Shown in pieces: positions 8,427-17,057 of a DNA stretch of 64,000 nucleotides. The translations under genes were made by a program, and so were the position numbers. The stretch is from Lactobacillus helsingborgensis (GTDB lineage: Bacteria > Bacillota > Bacilli > Lactobacillales > Lactobacillaceae). The DNA is taken from NCBI RefSeq assembly GCF_000970855.1, contig NZ_KQ034046.1, positions 117,567-181,566 of the forward strand. Direction: 5' to 3'. Under the pieces are notes generated by a model. That model saw nothing but the letters and a program-made list of their open reading frames with translations, was not told where the DNA came from and made no database searches. Every line of letters starts with the position of its first letter. Positions within the stretch are counted from its first letter, which is position 1.

Positions 8427-9347
8427 TTGGATATTAATCAGATTAAATACTTGCTTGCAGTGGTAGATAATAATTTTAACCTAACTAAAAGTGCGGAAAT
8501 TTTGCATGTTTCTCAACCAGCAATTAGTAAATCAATTAAAGACATTGAATTTAGGAAGGGCATCAAAGTTTTCAAGCACAAAAAAGGCAGGATTATTGGG
8601 CTCACCCGCTATGGCCAGGCTCTAGTAAATGAATCAAGAAAAGTATATCAACAATACGTTGAAATGATGGAAAAACTAAATCGTTTTTCAGAAGAAAAGA
8701 ATGGAATAGTAAAAATTGGCATAGCTCCAGTAATTAATTCTATTGTTTTTAATGACGCCTTGATTGCATTTATTAATTCTAATCCTGGGATTGAGCTTAA
8801 ATTGGTTGAATGTGGAGCCTATAGTTTGCAAAAGATGCTCGTACTAGGGGATATAGACTTGGCGGTAATTGTTTCCCCCGCTACAATTGAGGGCATCTAT
8901 GAAAATTTGATTTATGAAAGCAGCGTTCGCGTGTGGTTTAACGCTAATCATCGTTTTAATCAAACCGGTGCCAAGGTAATTCCGTTTGCTGAAATCGAAA
9001 AAGAGAAGATCGTGACTTTAACTGATAGTTTTATGGTTACTTTCCAACTAAATAAGAGATTCAGAGGGGACCGCAAGAGACCTAATTATTTTTTACAAAC
9101 CGTGTCTTGGGATCTGGTGTTAAACCTGGTACAAAGAGATGAAAATTTGGTGGGTATTTTGGCCGCCCCAATTGGACAAAATTATAGTGACAAGGAAATC
9201 AAAAGTAAGGAAATGGAACCAGCTTTTCCGTGGCGGATTTCACTTTGTAACACCAGCACGTCTATTGAGAGTCCAGCGGTTGATTACACTAAAAATTGGT
9301 TTTTGAAATATTTTTCCAAGTATAAAAAAATTTCTATTGAAGGCTAG
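8427..9347 (+). CDS. LysR-family transcriptional regulator
   Basis: A 306-residue LysR regulator. The preferred start is TTG 8427: it is preceded by GTAGGAGAG at 7-bp spacing and gives the standard opening (MDINQIKYLLAVVDNNFNLTKSAEILHVSQPAISKSI as TTG-initiated). The ATG at 8406 has no ribosome site. Residues 1-60 form the winged helix; the remainder is the ligand-binding effector domain (e.g. VKIGIAPVINS). It lies downstream of the CoA-transferase in the same direction and 13 bp before an alpha/beta hydrolase gene, so the two are probably cotranscribed. Its targets are likely the neighbouring CoA-ester or flavoprotein genes; the ligand is unknown. Confidence 0.9.
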   Translation: MDINQIKYLLAVVDNNFNLTKSAEILHVSQPAISKSIKDIEFRKGIKVFKHKKGRIIGLTRYGQALVNESRKVYQQYVEMMEKLNRFSEEKNGIVKIGIAPVINSIVFNDALIAFINSNPGIELKLVECGAYSLQKMLVLGDIDLAVIVSPATIEGIYENLIYESSVRVWFNANHRFNQTGAKVIPFAEIEKEKIVTLTDSFMVTFQLNKRFRGDRKRPNYFLQTVSWDLVLNLVQRDENLVGILAAPIGQNYSDKEIKSKEMEPAFPWRISLCNTSTSIESPAVDYTKNWFLKYFSKYKKISIEG

Positions 9348-9360
9348 AAGGAATTAAAAA

Positions 9361-10152
9361 ATGTTGATGCAAATTGCTAATAGGAAAATTTATTATGAAG
9401 TGACGGGAAAAGGTCAGGCAGTAGTCTTTTGTCATGGCTTTGGCGGTAACCACGTGGTATGGGCTGGGCAAGTGCCTTACTTAACCCAACACGGCTACCA
9501 AGTAATTACTTTCGACTTGGCTGGGCACGGCAGTTCAGAAGGACCTGCAGTAAGCACCATGGGAGACTTGGCAGATGAAGCTGCCGAATTAATTACCAGA
9601 TTAAATTTAAAAGACATAATTTTAATCGGGCACTCAATGGGTGCAGGTTTAGTGTGGGCCATTTTAAAATATCATCCCGAATTGAAGATAGCTAAGATCA
9701 TTACAATTGATCAAACGCCCAAAATGCTGAATGACGAAAAATGGCATTATGGCTGGGCTCACGGCCAGATAGAATTAACGCGGCATAATTTTAAAGAGGT
9801 ATTATCCCATTATGATCATATTAAAGAAACGCTAAATGGGATTGATAGCCAAGTTTGGTCTGAACTATATCCGTTTAAACGGCAGCATCCCTTTAAGCGC
9901 GAGGAAAATATGCCACTGCTTTTTGATCACGTTCAAAAAGATTGGCGTCAAACTGTTTATAGTATCGATTTTCCGGCGCTATCAATCAGTTCAACTAAAA
10001 GTCCTTACTTTAGGATCGGCTACGTGAATGAAATGCAAAAGCACAATCAACACATTGAAATCAACACTGTTACTGATGCCGGTCATGACATAATGGCTGA
10101 AAAACCGGCAGAATTTAATCATTTGCTGGGCAAATTTTTAGGGATTGAATAG
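9361..10152 (+). CDS. Alpha/beta hydrolase (esterase/thioesterase-like)
   Basis: A 263-residue cytosolic alpha/beta hydrolase. It has the HGFGGN oxyanion segment (25-30), the nucleophile elbow GHSMG with S92, and a catalytic H242 in TDAGHDIMAEKP; the acid is probably one of the Asp before strand 7. The family covers carboxylesterases, enol-lactonases and acyl thioesterases. It lies 13 bp behind the lysR gene. Given the acid-metabolism context, it might release quinate or hydroxycinnamate from esters or hydrolyse a CoA ester, but no residue identifies the substrate. Start ATG 9361; a second in-frame ATG at 9367 is also possible. Confidence 0.85.
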   Translation: MLMQIANRKIYYEVTGKGQAVVFCHGFGGNHVVWAGQVPYLTQHGYQVITFDLAGHGSSEGPAVSTMGDLADEAAELITRLNLKDIILIGHSMGAGLVWAILKYHPELKIAKIITIDQTPKMLNDEKWHYGWAHGQIELTRHNFKEVLSHYDHIKETLNGIDSQVWSELYPFKRQHPFKREENMPLLFDHVQKDWRQTVYSIDFPALSISSTKSPYFRIGYVNEMQKHNQHIEINTVTDAGHDIMAEKPAEFNHLLGKFLGIE

Positions 10153-10278
10153 CATGCATGCCCCCAATAGCAATTTGCTACAGACGTCATTAAAAAAGTG
10201 AAAGTTCAATAATAGCAGATACCATTATTGGCAGACTGAATAATGATAAATATGACAAAGACAATATGGAGTAAAAGT

Positions 10279-10890
10279 ATGAAAAGAGATAATACAGTTA
10301 AATTAGCAGTTACTGCTGTGTTTATGGCGATATTGATTTTACAAACCTTTGTACCTAATATTGGCTACATCCGTATTTTGCCAGCGATTCCGGCTATTAC
10401 TACCATTCCGTTAACTGTTGCTATTTATGGTAGTTTACTTAATCCTTGTTATGGTACAGTTTTTGGCCTATTTTGGGGTTTGACCAGGTTAGTGGTGGCG
10501 TACACACAGCCGGGAGATATGGTTAGTCTCTTGCTGTTTCGCAATCCGGTAATTTCTTTAGTACCAAGCATCTTGGCCGGACTTTTCCCTAGTTTGATTA
10601 CTAAATATTTTCAGCAAAAGAATTTACCGGTCAAAAAGTGGGTTTATGTATTAAATGGGGCTGTAACATCTTTGACCAACACGGGACTGGTCATTACTTT
10701 AGCCAGCTTATTCTTTATGCGAAATCCGCAAATATTGCTCTCAAATATCGGCAATTTCACGGCAGGGATGCCGCTATTTATAGTTTTACTTGTTTCGCTG
10801 GGAATGAATGGTTTAGTCGAAGCGATTTTTACTGCAATAGTCACACCTATAGTTGTTACGCCTTTGCACTATATAATGAAAAGAGCATAA
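10279..10890 (+). CDS. ECF transporter S component, probably pantothenate (PanT)
   Basis: An integral membrane protein of about 203 residues with five to six hydrophobic segments, typical of an ECF substrate-binding (S) component. It would dock on a shared EcfAA'T module to import a vitamin. Start ATG 10279 is chosen because GGAG (10268-10271) sits 7 bp upstream; the upstream ATG at 10243 lacks a site. The next gene, with no gap, is pantothenate kinase, which makes pantothenate the most likely ligand. No riboswitch is seen in the 126 bp upstream. The assignment rests on family type and gene neighbour. Confidence 0.8.
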   Translation: MKRDNTVKLAVTAVFMAILILQTFVPNIGYIRILPAIPAITTIPLTVAIYGSLLNPCYGTVFGLFWGLTRLVVAYTQPGDMVSLLLFRNPVISLVPSILAGLFPSLITKYFQQKNLPVKKWVYVLNGAVTSLTNTGLVITLASLFFMRNPQILLSNIGNFTAGMPLFIVLLVSLGMNGLVEAIFTAIVTPIVVTPLHYIMKRA

Positions 10891-11805
10891 ATGATGAAAA
10901 ACTTTACTAAAATTTCACGGCAGGATTGGTCCCAGGCAAAGAGTAAGACCAGCAAAATCAGCAAAAATGAGTTAAAAGAACTCACTTCATTAGGCGATAT
11001 TGTCGACTCCAGCGATGTTAACGAAATTTATGCTCCCTTGGTGCATTACTTGTATCTGTTTGTGCATAACGAACAATTGCTGCTGCAATCAATGAACCAT
11101 TTTATTGGGGCTAATAATGTTAATAAACCCTTTATTATTGGTATTTCTGGTCCAGTTGCCGTCGGGAAATCCACAGTATCGCGCCTGTTAAAAGTCTTGC
11201 TTGAACGCCTTTATCCTAAATTGACAGTACAACTGATGACGACAGACGGCTTTTTATATCCTAATCGTGAATTAAAGCAAAAAAGACTGATGGATAGTAA
11301 AGGCTTCCCCGAATCTTACAATATGAAACTGCTAGCAGATTTTTTATCAGATGTAGCCAGTGGCCAAAAAGAAGTGTTTTATCCGTTATATTCACACGAA
11401 CTGTCAGATATTGTTCCTGGCGGTTACGGCAAGATTACTAATCCTAATATTTTAATTATTGAAGGGATAAATACCCTGCAAATTCCACCTAATAAAATGA
11501 TTGCGACAAGTGATTTTTTTAATTTTTCGATTTATATTGATGCAAATGAAAAACTGATCAGGACATGGTTCTTGCAACGTTTTGTTCATCTGCTGGTCAT
11601 GAACCAAAATAATCCTGCCAGTTTTTATTATTCTTGGGCAAACGGACCAAAAAGACGAGCTGTCGAAATGGCGGAAAGGGTCTGGCAAACCGTTAACTTA
11701 GTTAACCTACGTGAATTTATCGCGCCTACTAAGTCAAGGGCCAATGTTATTTTGCATAAAACAGCCGGCCATGAGATTAACTATGTGTATTTACGTAATT
11801 ATTAA
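10891..11805 (+). CDS. coaA: Pantothenate kinase, type I
   Basis: Phosphorylates pantothenate, the first and usually controlling step of CoA synthesis. The 304-residue protein has the CoaA Walker A GPVAVGKST (87-95, K93), the LMTTDGFLYPN segment and the late FSIYIDA motif, with normal type I length. The ATG follows the stop codon of the ECF S component directly, so uptake and phosphorylation are translationally linked. Its position inside a CoA-ester gene region may raise the CoA supply for that pathway. A bidirectional terminator follows. Confidence 0.95.
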   Translation: MMKNFTKISRQDWSQAKSKTSKISKNELKELTSLGDIVDSSDVNEIYAPLVHYLYLFVHNEQLLLQSMNHFIGANNVNKPFIIGISGPVAVGKSTVSRLLKVLLERLYPKLTVQLMTTDGFLYPNRELKQKRLMDSKGFPESYNMKLLADFLSDVASGQKEVFYPLYSHELSDIVPGGYGKITNPNILIIEGINTLQIPPNKMIATSDFFNFSIYIDANEKLIRTWFLQRFVHLLVMNQNNPASFYYSWANGPKRRAVEMAERVWQTVNLVNLREFIAPTKSRANVILHKTAGHEINYVYLRNY

Positions 11806-11807
11806 AA

Positions 11808-11836
11808 AAGAAGAAGGCAGAGCGCCTTCTTTTTTT
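11808..11836. terminator. Bidirectional terminator coaA / citG
   Basis: AAGAAGGC (11811-11818) pairs with GCCTTCTT (11824-11831), flanked by A and T runs, so it can serve both convergent genes. Confidence 0.85.
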
Positions 11837-12656
11837 ATATGTATCCTCTTTGAAGAGCTACAAAAATGGTGACAATCAGTAAATCGGCACAGCCGCCTAA
11901 ACTATAATTGTGTATTAAACAATCACGGCATAATTTTTGCAGTTGCTTTCTTCCGGCCAAAGTCTGATAGCCGCCTAAAGCCAAGTATTTTGTTGCTCCT
12001 GCGTGCAGCCATTTAATCACACTATAATTGCCAGCTCGTTTAATCAAATTGCTGTCAACACTTACTGCAGCTATTTTAATTAGTGTGTCAATGAGTCTTG
12101 CTTGTAGTGTTCCCGTACTGTTTTTTAAGAAAGGCAAAGCAACTTCTCTGACCACAGGATAACCTTGTTCAGCTTGTGCGCGTGCTCCGCCTATTTGATA
12201 TTGTATAAATTCTTTTTCTCCTGCTGTTTGCAACTGGTTATTTTCCACTAGATCATGGTGGACAAGACCACGGCACATCTGGGTAATGGTGAGAAATAAT
12301 TCGGTGTTATTAACTGCAGAATAACTTTCGGCACAAGCACAGATCCCTAAGGCAAATATTGCTCCTTTATGAGTATTGACACCATGAGTAGCAGTAAACA
12401 TTTCTTTTTCAGCGATGATGCCTCTTTTGCGCAATTGCTGAAACATTTTGGTTAAATCAGTAGCTGAAAAATTTTGCCCAATTTGAACAGCAGCAGCAAA
12501 ATATGATTCTAAGCTTAAGCTGCTGTCAATAAAAGTGTAAATATCCATATCTGGATGCGGGCCGGAACTTGCAGGATTTACCAAACCCGGCTTTGGTTCG
12601 GTTACGACTTCATATAAAAGAGCACGTAGGGCGTTTGTGGTAATTGAATTAGTCAT
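11835..12656 (-). CDS. citG: CitG-type triphosphoribosyl-dephospho-CoA synthase
   Basis: A 273-residue CitG/MdcB family protein. It has the family hallmarks EPKPGLVNP...SSGPHPDMD near the N-terminus, THGVNTHKGAIF around 90-101, and a C-terminal YSLGGCADLL. The enzyme makes the ATP-derived precursor of the prosthetic group of citrate lyase or malonate decarboxylase from dephospho-CoA. No lyase or decarboxylase subunits are in this window, so it is either orphaned or serves a distant locus. It shares the CoA theme with the convergent coaA. Start ATG 12656 has only a weak ribosome site. The lysR gene upstream is on the same strand, 42 bp away. Confidence 0.85.
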   Translation of the reverse strand: MTNSITTNALRALLYEVVTEPKPGLVNPASSGPHPDMDIYTFIDSSLSLESYFAAAVQIGQNFSATDLTKMFQQLRKRGIIAEKEMFTATHGVNTHKGAIFALGICACAESYSAVNNTELFLTITQMCRGLVHHDLVENNQLQTAGEKEFIQYQIGGARAQAEQGYPVVREVALPFLKNSTGTLQARLIDTLIKIAAVSVDSNLIKRAGNYSVIKWLHAGATKYLALGGYQTLAGRKQLQKLCRDCLIHNYSLGGCADLLIVTIFVALQRGYI

Positions 12657-12698
12657 AGTTATCCGTTTTCTCCATTAGTTGCGTTATTTTTGGAAATT

Positions 12699-13613
12699 TT
12701 AATTGACAGGAATATTATCAACAATTTTTTGAATATCTGGTTTATGGCTTTTAAGAAAGTCGATAAAATCAACAATTCCCGGTGAAAAATTCTGATTGGG
12801 GTCATAAACTAAATAAACCTGACGAGTATTTTTAGGTAAGTCCAGTTTGATGATGTGAATATCGAAACCGCTCAAATAAATAGTTTTGGCAACGATGCCG
12901 ACAATATCATTGGTCAACACTTGTCCCGCAATCGCCAATTCATCATGCAGTCTATTTGTGATACTTAGATCAGATGCGGTTGCCAGTAGAGCATTGGTGA
13001 TGTCTTTACCAATCTGAATTTTTTTGGAATAAGTAATAATTGGCTCACCTTGTAATTCTGCGGGAGAGATTTCATTTATTTTGGCTAGGTCGTTTTCTTT
13101 TGAAACGATAGCAACAATTTCCTCGGTGTAAAGGGGAATGTAAGTAAAATAACTAAATTCAGGTACAAATGAAGAAATTCCGATATCATACCAACCATTT
13201 TTAATGCCTTCGCAAATCTGATATGAAGGGTTATCGTGGTAGATGAAATGCGGGGAAATATTGCTTTCTTGTTGGAACTGCTTAGTTAAGTGGGGCAAAA
13301 TAGTCCCAATTGCTGTAGGGATGCCGGCAATATGGATGTTGCCTTGATCTTGACTGATACGCTGTTCAATCTTCTTTTTACCACTATCTAAAATATTTAG
13401 TGATTTGGTCACAGTATCATAAAAAATGCGCCCATATTCAGTTAATTGCACGTAGCGTCCATTATGTTTAAACAATTTGCAGTGCAGTTCATTTTCCAAT
13501 TGTTTAATCGATATTGAAAGAGTCGGTTGACTGATAAACAAGTTTTCTGCTGCTTTAGTGTATTGTTTTTGGTCTGCCAATTCGCAAAAATAGTAGAGTT
13601 GATTTAGATTCAT
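12699..13613 (-). CDS. LysR-family transcriptional regulator
   Basis: A 304-residue LysR protein. Residues 1-60 give the winged helix (MNLNQLYYFCELADQKQYTKAAENLFISQPTLS pattern) and the rest an effector domain. The start is supported by GAGGTAAG just upstream. It is divergent from the MFS carrier that begins the quinate/shikimate-type operon, with an inverted repeat in between, so it is the likely activator of that operon. The effector may be a pathway intermediate such as quinate, shikimate or a dehydro form. The citG gene lies downstream on the same strand and may be cotranscribed. Confidence 0.9.
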   Translation of the reverse strand: MNLNQLYYFCELADQKQYTKAAENLFISQPTLSISIKQLENELHCKLFKHNGRYVQLTEYGRIFYDTVTKSLNILDSGKKKIEQRISQDQGNIHIAGIPTAIGTILPHLTKQFQQESNISPHFIYHDNPSYQICEGIKNGWYDIGISSFVPEFSYFTYIPLYTEEIVAIVSKENDLAKINEISPAELQGEPIITYSKKIQIGKDITNALLATASDLSITNRLHDELAIAGQVLTNDIVGIVAKTIYLSGFDIHIIKLDLPKNTRQVYLVYDPNQNFSPGIVDFIDFLKSHKPDIQKIVDNIPVN

Positions 13614-13627
13614 GATCTTACCTCAAA

Positions 13628-13650
13628 AAGTATTTTTATATTTAATACTT
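13628..13650. promoter_or_regulatory. Probable LysR operator
   Basis: AAGTATT and AATACTT form a perfect 7-bp inverted repeat around a 9-bp AT spacer, 15 bp upstream of the lysR start. Position and form suit autoregulation and activation of the divergent operon. Confidence 0.55.
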
Positions 13651-13675
13651 ATATTAAAAAACACTATACTCATTT

Positions 13676-13692
13676 TTGTAAAGCCCTTACAA
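13676..13692. promoter_or_regulatory. Palindrome TTGTAA-N5-TTACAA
   Basis: A perfect 6-bp inverted repeat with centre AGCCC. It resembles a cre but has one extra central base and lacks the central CG, so CcpA binding is doubtful; another dimeric regulator may use it. Confidence 0.4.
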
Positions 13693-14028
13693 GATTTATT
13701 TATATTATTACTGCTAGAATTAATATTCCCGTCGTATTGTTGATTGTTCTATTTAGTAGTCGCTGTTCCGGGCAAAGGGGATTTAAAAAACTAGCAGCTT
13801 TCTTTGCGTTAACAAATAACTTTGAGCTGCCTTGGCAATATGGATATGCAATTTATTACTGTGAGATACCTGATAAGTATCTGTTTAACAAGACAATAGA
13901 GGGTATAAATGCTGCTAATTATAGTTATTTTTTATAATTTAGCAGTCAGAAATAATTATTCATATCCGTTTTAATAAGATATATTTATTTCTGAAATATT
14001 AGCAGTCTTAATTTTGAAAGGTAAAGCT

Positions 14029-15228
14029 ATGAAAAAAGGTGAAAGTTATAGTGGTGTTGCCGCTTCTGTTTATATCCATTTTGCAGTTGTGGGAGCAGCT
14101 ACCTTATTTATTAGTCAATATAGGGAAATATTGGCCCATTCTTGGAATGCTACTGAAACCCAAGTCTCGCTTGTAATTGCAATGGTGGGCTTGGGTAGAA
14201 TTTTTACAATTCTATTTGCTGGTGCTATTTCAGATAAGATTGGTCGCAAAAGGACTTTGTTAATTGCATTATTAAGTGACGCAATCTTTCTTCTTGGCGC
14301 TGCTTTTGCCAATAATATTTGGGTAGCCGGTTTAGCGGCAATGGTTTTCGGTGCAACCAATTCATTTGGCGATACTGCGGGTTATCCTGCACTTGCAGAT
14401 GCTTTTCCAGATAAAACAGCTACAATGAACTCGTTTGTTAAAGCTGCAATGCAAGTAATGCAAATGGTATTTCCATTTTGCGTGAAAGTAATTAAAAACC
14501 CCAAGATTACAGCGTTAATATTAGTCATTATTATTTTACTGGATGTTGTATTTACAATGAAGACGGCTTTTGCCCCACAAGCTGAAGCAAAAGCCGCACC
14601 TGCAACAGAGAAAAAACAAGAGACTGGTGTTAGTGAGCAGAATCAGCCTAAGTTAGCCGTTGATGGCCTGATGATTATTGGTTTAGGCTTTACGCTTTGC
14701 TTTACATTCTATATTTTTTCTCTTTATGCTCCTTACTACGGGCAGTATGTGTTAAATGAGCCCGCTGCTAACGCCAATCAGCTTGTATCATGGTATTCAA
14801 TTGCTTCCTTAATATCTGTGTTTGTGACATCAGCTTTAGTTACTAAGGTAAAAAGATTGAATTTAATTATGGTATATTCGGCAATCACTGCTCTTGGTCT
14901 GCTATTTATGGTCTTAAAGCCATCCCTGTTAGCCGGTGAAATAGGTGCTTTGGCTGTCGGTTTCTTTACTGCAGGAGGAGTATGGCAGGTTGGACTTTCT
15001 GTTTTGACTTCTTATTTCCCCCAGAGTCACGGGAAAATTACTTCATACTATAGTTTTGCTCCAGCCGTAGTTTACTTCGTGGCACCGCTTGTAGCCGCGT
15101 TTGTATTAAAGGCTAACGCTACAAGTACGCTAATGGTATTTTGGATAACTACAGTCATAACAATCATTTCGGTAGTTCTATGTGTTGTCTTAATTAGTCG
15201 TAGTAAAAATTTCAACATCAAAAATTAA
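14029..15228 (+). CDS. MFS carrier of the YdiN/YdiM type
   Basis: A 12-helix major facilitator of 399 residues. The start is ATG 14029 behind GAAAGG (7-bp spacing). The family signature GAISDKIGRKR lies in the loop between helices 2 and 3, and a charged loop rich in Lys, Glu and Gln (around residue 190-215) divides the two halves. Segments such as DTAGYPALADAFP and AGGVWQVGLSVL correspond to E. coli YdiN, whose gene is beside ydiB and aroD. Here too a YdiB-like dehydrogenase and AroD follow, so the likely cargo is quinate, shikimate or a product of them. It is the first gene of a four-gene operon. Direction of transport is unknown. Confidence 0.85.
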   Translation: MKKGESYSGVAASVYIHFAVVGAATLFISQYREILAHSWNATETQVSLVIAMVGLGRIFTILFAGAISDKIGRKRTLLIALLSDAIFLLGAAFANNIWVAGLAAMVFGATNSFGDTAGYPALADAFPDKTATMNSFVKAAMQVMQMVFPFCVKVIKNPKITALILVIIILLDVVFTMKTAFAPQAEAKAAPATEKKQETGVSEQNQPKLAVDGLMIIGLGFTLCFTFYIFSLYAPYYGQYVLNEPAANANQLVSWYSIASLISVFVTSALVTKVKRLNLIMVYSAITALGLLFMVLKPSLLAGEIGALAVGFFTAGGVWQVGLSVLTSYFPQSHGKITSYYSFAPAVVYFVAPLVAAFVLKANATSTLMVFWITTVITIISVVLCVVLISRSKNFNIKN

Positions 15229-15249
15229 TGTAAAACGGAAGGTGGAGTT

Positions 15250-17019
15250 ATGTCAGAAAAAACAATTAAAGCAACAGCAGAGGGCAGAAATGGTCAGATC
15301 GACTTTGATATTAAAGTTGAAAATAACCGAATTACCGATATTAATGTAACCAAAACTGCAGAAACCCCAGGTATCTTCAACCAGGTTGTGGGTAAATTAA
15401 AAAAGAATATTATTAATAATCAAAGTTTCGCTGTTGACGCTATTTCCGGTGCTTCCATTATGACGCAAGCCATGCTTGACTCTGGGAAGAAGGCCTTAAA
15501 AGAAAATGGTGTAAATATTGCTTCTCAGCCTAGTGATCAGTCACATCAAGATGTAACTTATGATGTAGATGTAGCCGTAATTGGTTCAGGGATGGCTGGC
15601 TTAATGGCTGCCTCTCGGGCATTATCAATGGGTAAAAATGTTCTTTTACTTGAAAAAAATGGTTATCTCGGTGGGGCTACAATTTTAAATGGCTCAAACG
15701 TAGTTGGTACTGGTTCAAAATTAGCGGCTGCTTTATTTGGTGAGGAAGCCCAAAAAGATTCTCCGCAGCTTTTAGTTCAGGATATTGCCCGTGAATGCCG
15801 GGGGACAAATTATCCCTTACTTTCAAATTTACTGGCGCAAAATATTGGTAAAGCAGTTGACTTTATCACTGAATTTGCGGACCTAACCTATCAACAGGCC
15901 GAAACACAAACTATTGAGCATTCTGTTGACCGCCAAATTGAAATGCCCACTGAAAGTTCTTATGAATTGATTTCTAAAGTGGCAAATGCCTTTACCAAAA
16001 AGGGTGGCAAAATTTTACTTGAAACTCGGGTGGAACAACTTAATAAAAACAAACAGGGCCAGCTTGTCTCATTAGTTGCTGAAGGCAAGCACGAAACTGT
16101 TACCGTAAACTTTAAGTCCTTAGTTATGGCAGCTGGCGGTTGGGGTGCCCGTGATTACCTTAAGCATAAGACCAATATCCCTTATTACGGCCCAATGACT
16201 TCTACTGGTGATTATTTTGATTTTGCTAAAAATATGAATTTGGCTTCCCGCAATCTTGACTGGTATAAAGTTTACCCCCATGGTTTAGAAGTTGAACCTG
16301 GCATTGCCAAACTAACCACCTATTCAACAAAAGAAGCTACAGACATGGGTGCTATTTTTGTCAATACCAGTGGTAAGCGAATTGTAAATGAATCTGCCCC
16401 ATACACTCACTTTAGGGATGCTATTGCTGAGCAAAAGGATAAAATTGCTTTTGTAGTAATGGATGAGAGAACTTGGAACAGATTTTATGAATTGCTGCTT
16501 AAATATGGTTTTAGCAAAGACGAAGTGCAAGGTTTCTTCGATCTTGATGGCAAGAGGAGTCCGATTTTAGTTAGCGGAGACTTAAAGACAGTGGCTCAAA
16601 AAGCCGGCATTGATTATGAAAACCTCAAGAAGACTTTAACTGACTATGATAAATACGTTGCCTCAGGTAATGATCCTGAGTTTGGTCGTCCTTGTCAGTT
16701 TATGCATAAATATGAAGGCGAGACCTACTTTGTGATTGAGCAGAAATTACGTTTTTGTACTACCCTTGGTGGCTATGAAACTAATCAGCGTATGCAACTT
16801 TTAGACCAAGACTTTAAAGCACTAGATAATTTCTATGCCGCTGGTGAGATTGTTGGCGGTGCTAATGGTCATGATTCAATGCCAAGTATGATGAATTCTT
16901 GGTCTTATGCTTCAGGTTTCGTTGCCGGAACAGAGGCTGCTGATAATACTAATTATCAAAAACTGACCACGACTTCACCTGCTTCAACTGATGCAGTGTC
17001 TGGCGCTTCTAAAAATTAA
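15250..17019 (+). CDS. FMN/FAD flavoprotein reductase with altered substrate site
   Basis: A 589-residue cytosolic paralogue of the 1093 protein, with an FMN_bind domain (1-80) followed by an FAD_binding_2 domain (GSGMAGLMAA near 113). Two features differ from fumarate reductases. The FMN motif is D63-AISGAS69, with Ser in place of the usual Thr. Near the C-terminus, the HTMGG and NRLGGNS substrate residues are replaced by TTLGG and a GHDSMPSMMNS segment. The final residues carry another motif, D581-AVSGAS587. It lies between a YdiN-like carrier and YdiB/AroD homologues, so a ring C=C in shikimate, dehydroshikimate or a derivative is a plausible substrate. That is inference; no characterised substrate is recognised. 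Confidence 0.85.
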   Translation: MSEKTIKATAEGRNGQIDFDIKVENNRITDINVTKTAETPGIFNQVVGKLKKNIINNQSFAVDAISGASIMTQAMLDSGKKALKENGVNIASQPSDQSHQDVTYDVDVAVIGSGMAGLMAASRALSMGKNVLLLEKNGYLGGATILNGSNVVGTGSKLAAALFGEEAQKDSPQLLVQDIARECRGTNYPLLSNLLAQNIGKAVDFITEFADLTYQQAETQTIEHSVDRQIEMPTESSYELISKVANAFTKKGGKILLETRVEQLNKNKQGQLVSLVAEGKHETVTVNFKSLVMAAGGWGARDYLKHKTNIPYYGPMTSTGDYFDFAKNMNLASRNLDWYKVYPHGLEVEPGIAKLTTYSTKEATDMGAIFVNTSGKRIVNESAPYTHFRDAIAEQKDKIAFVVMDERTWNRFYELLLKYGFSKDEVQGFFDLDGKRSPILVSGDLKTVAQKAGIDYENLKKTLTDYDKYVASGNDPEFGRPCQFMHKYEGETYFVIEQKLRFCTTLGGYETNQRMQLLDQDFKALDNFYAAGEIVGGANGHDSMPSMMNSWSYASGFVAGTEAADNTNYQKLTTTSPASTDAVSGASKN

Positions 17020-17057
17020 CGTAGATTAATTATTTTTAATTTTAATAAAGGAGAAAA

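Larger units (their letters stand above)
13614..14028. other. Divergent control region of the shikimate-type operon
   Basis: About 415 bp without a convincing gene. It holds AAGTATT-N9-AATACTT (13628-13650), a second palindrome TTGTAA-N5-TTACAA (13676-13692), and near the carrier start a 9-bp inverted repeat, CAGAAATAA (13947-13955) with TTATTTCTG (13985-13993), flanked by direct repeats AGCAGTC (13941-13947 and 14001-14007). The last pair could fold in the mRNA leader. Confidence 0.55.

Noticed and set aside
13737-13937. 66-residue open frame in the gap before the MFS gene
   Set aside because: Starts with TTG, has no ribosome site, and its composition is unlike the neighbours; probably chance.
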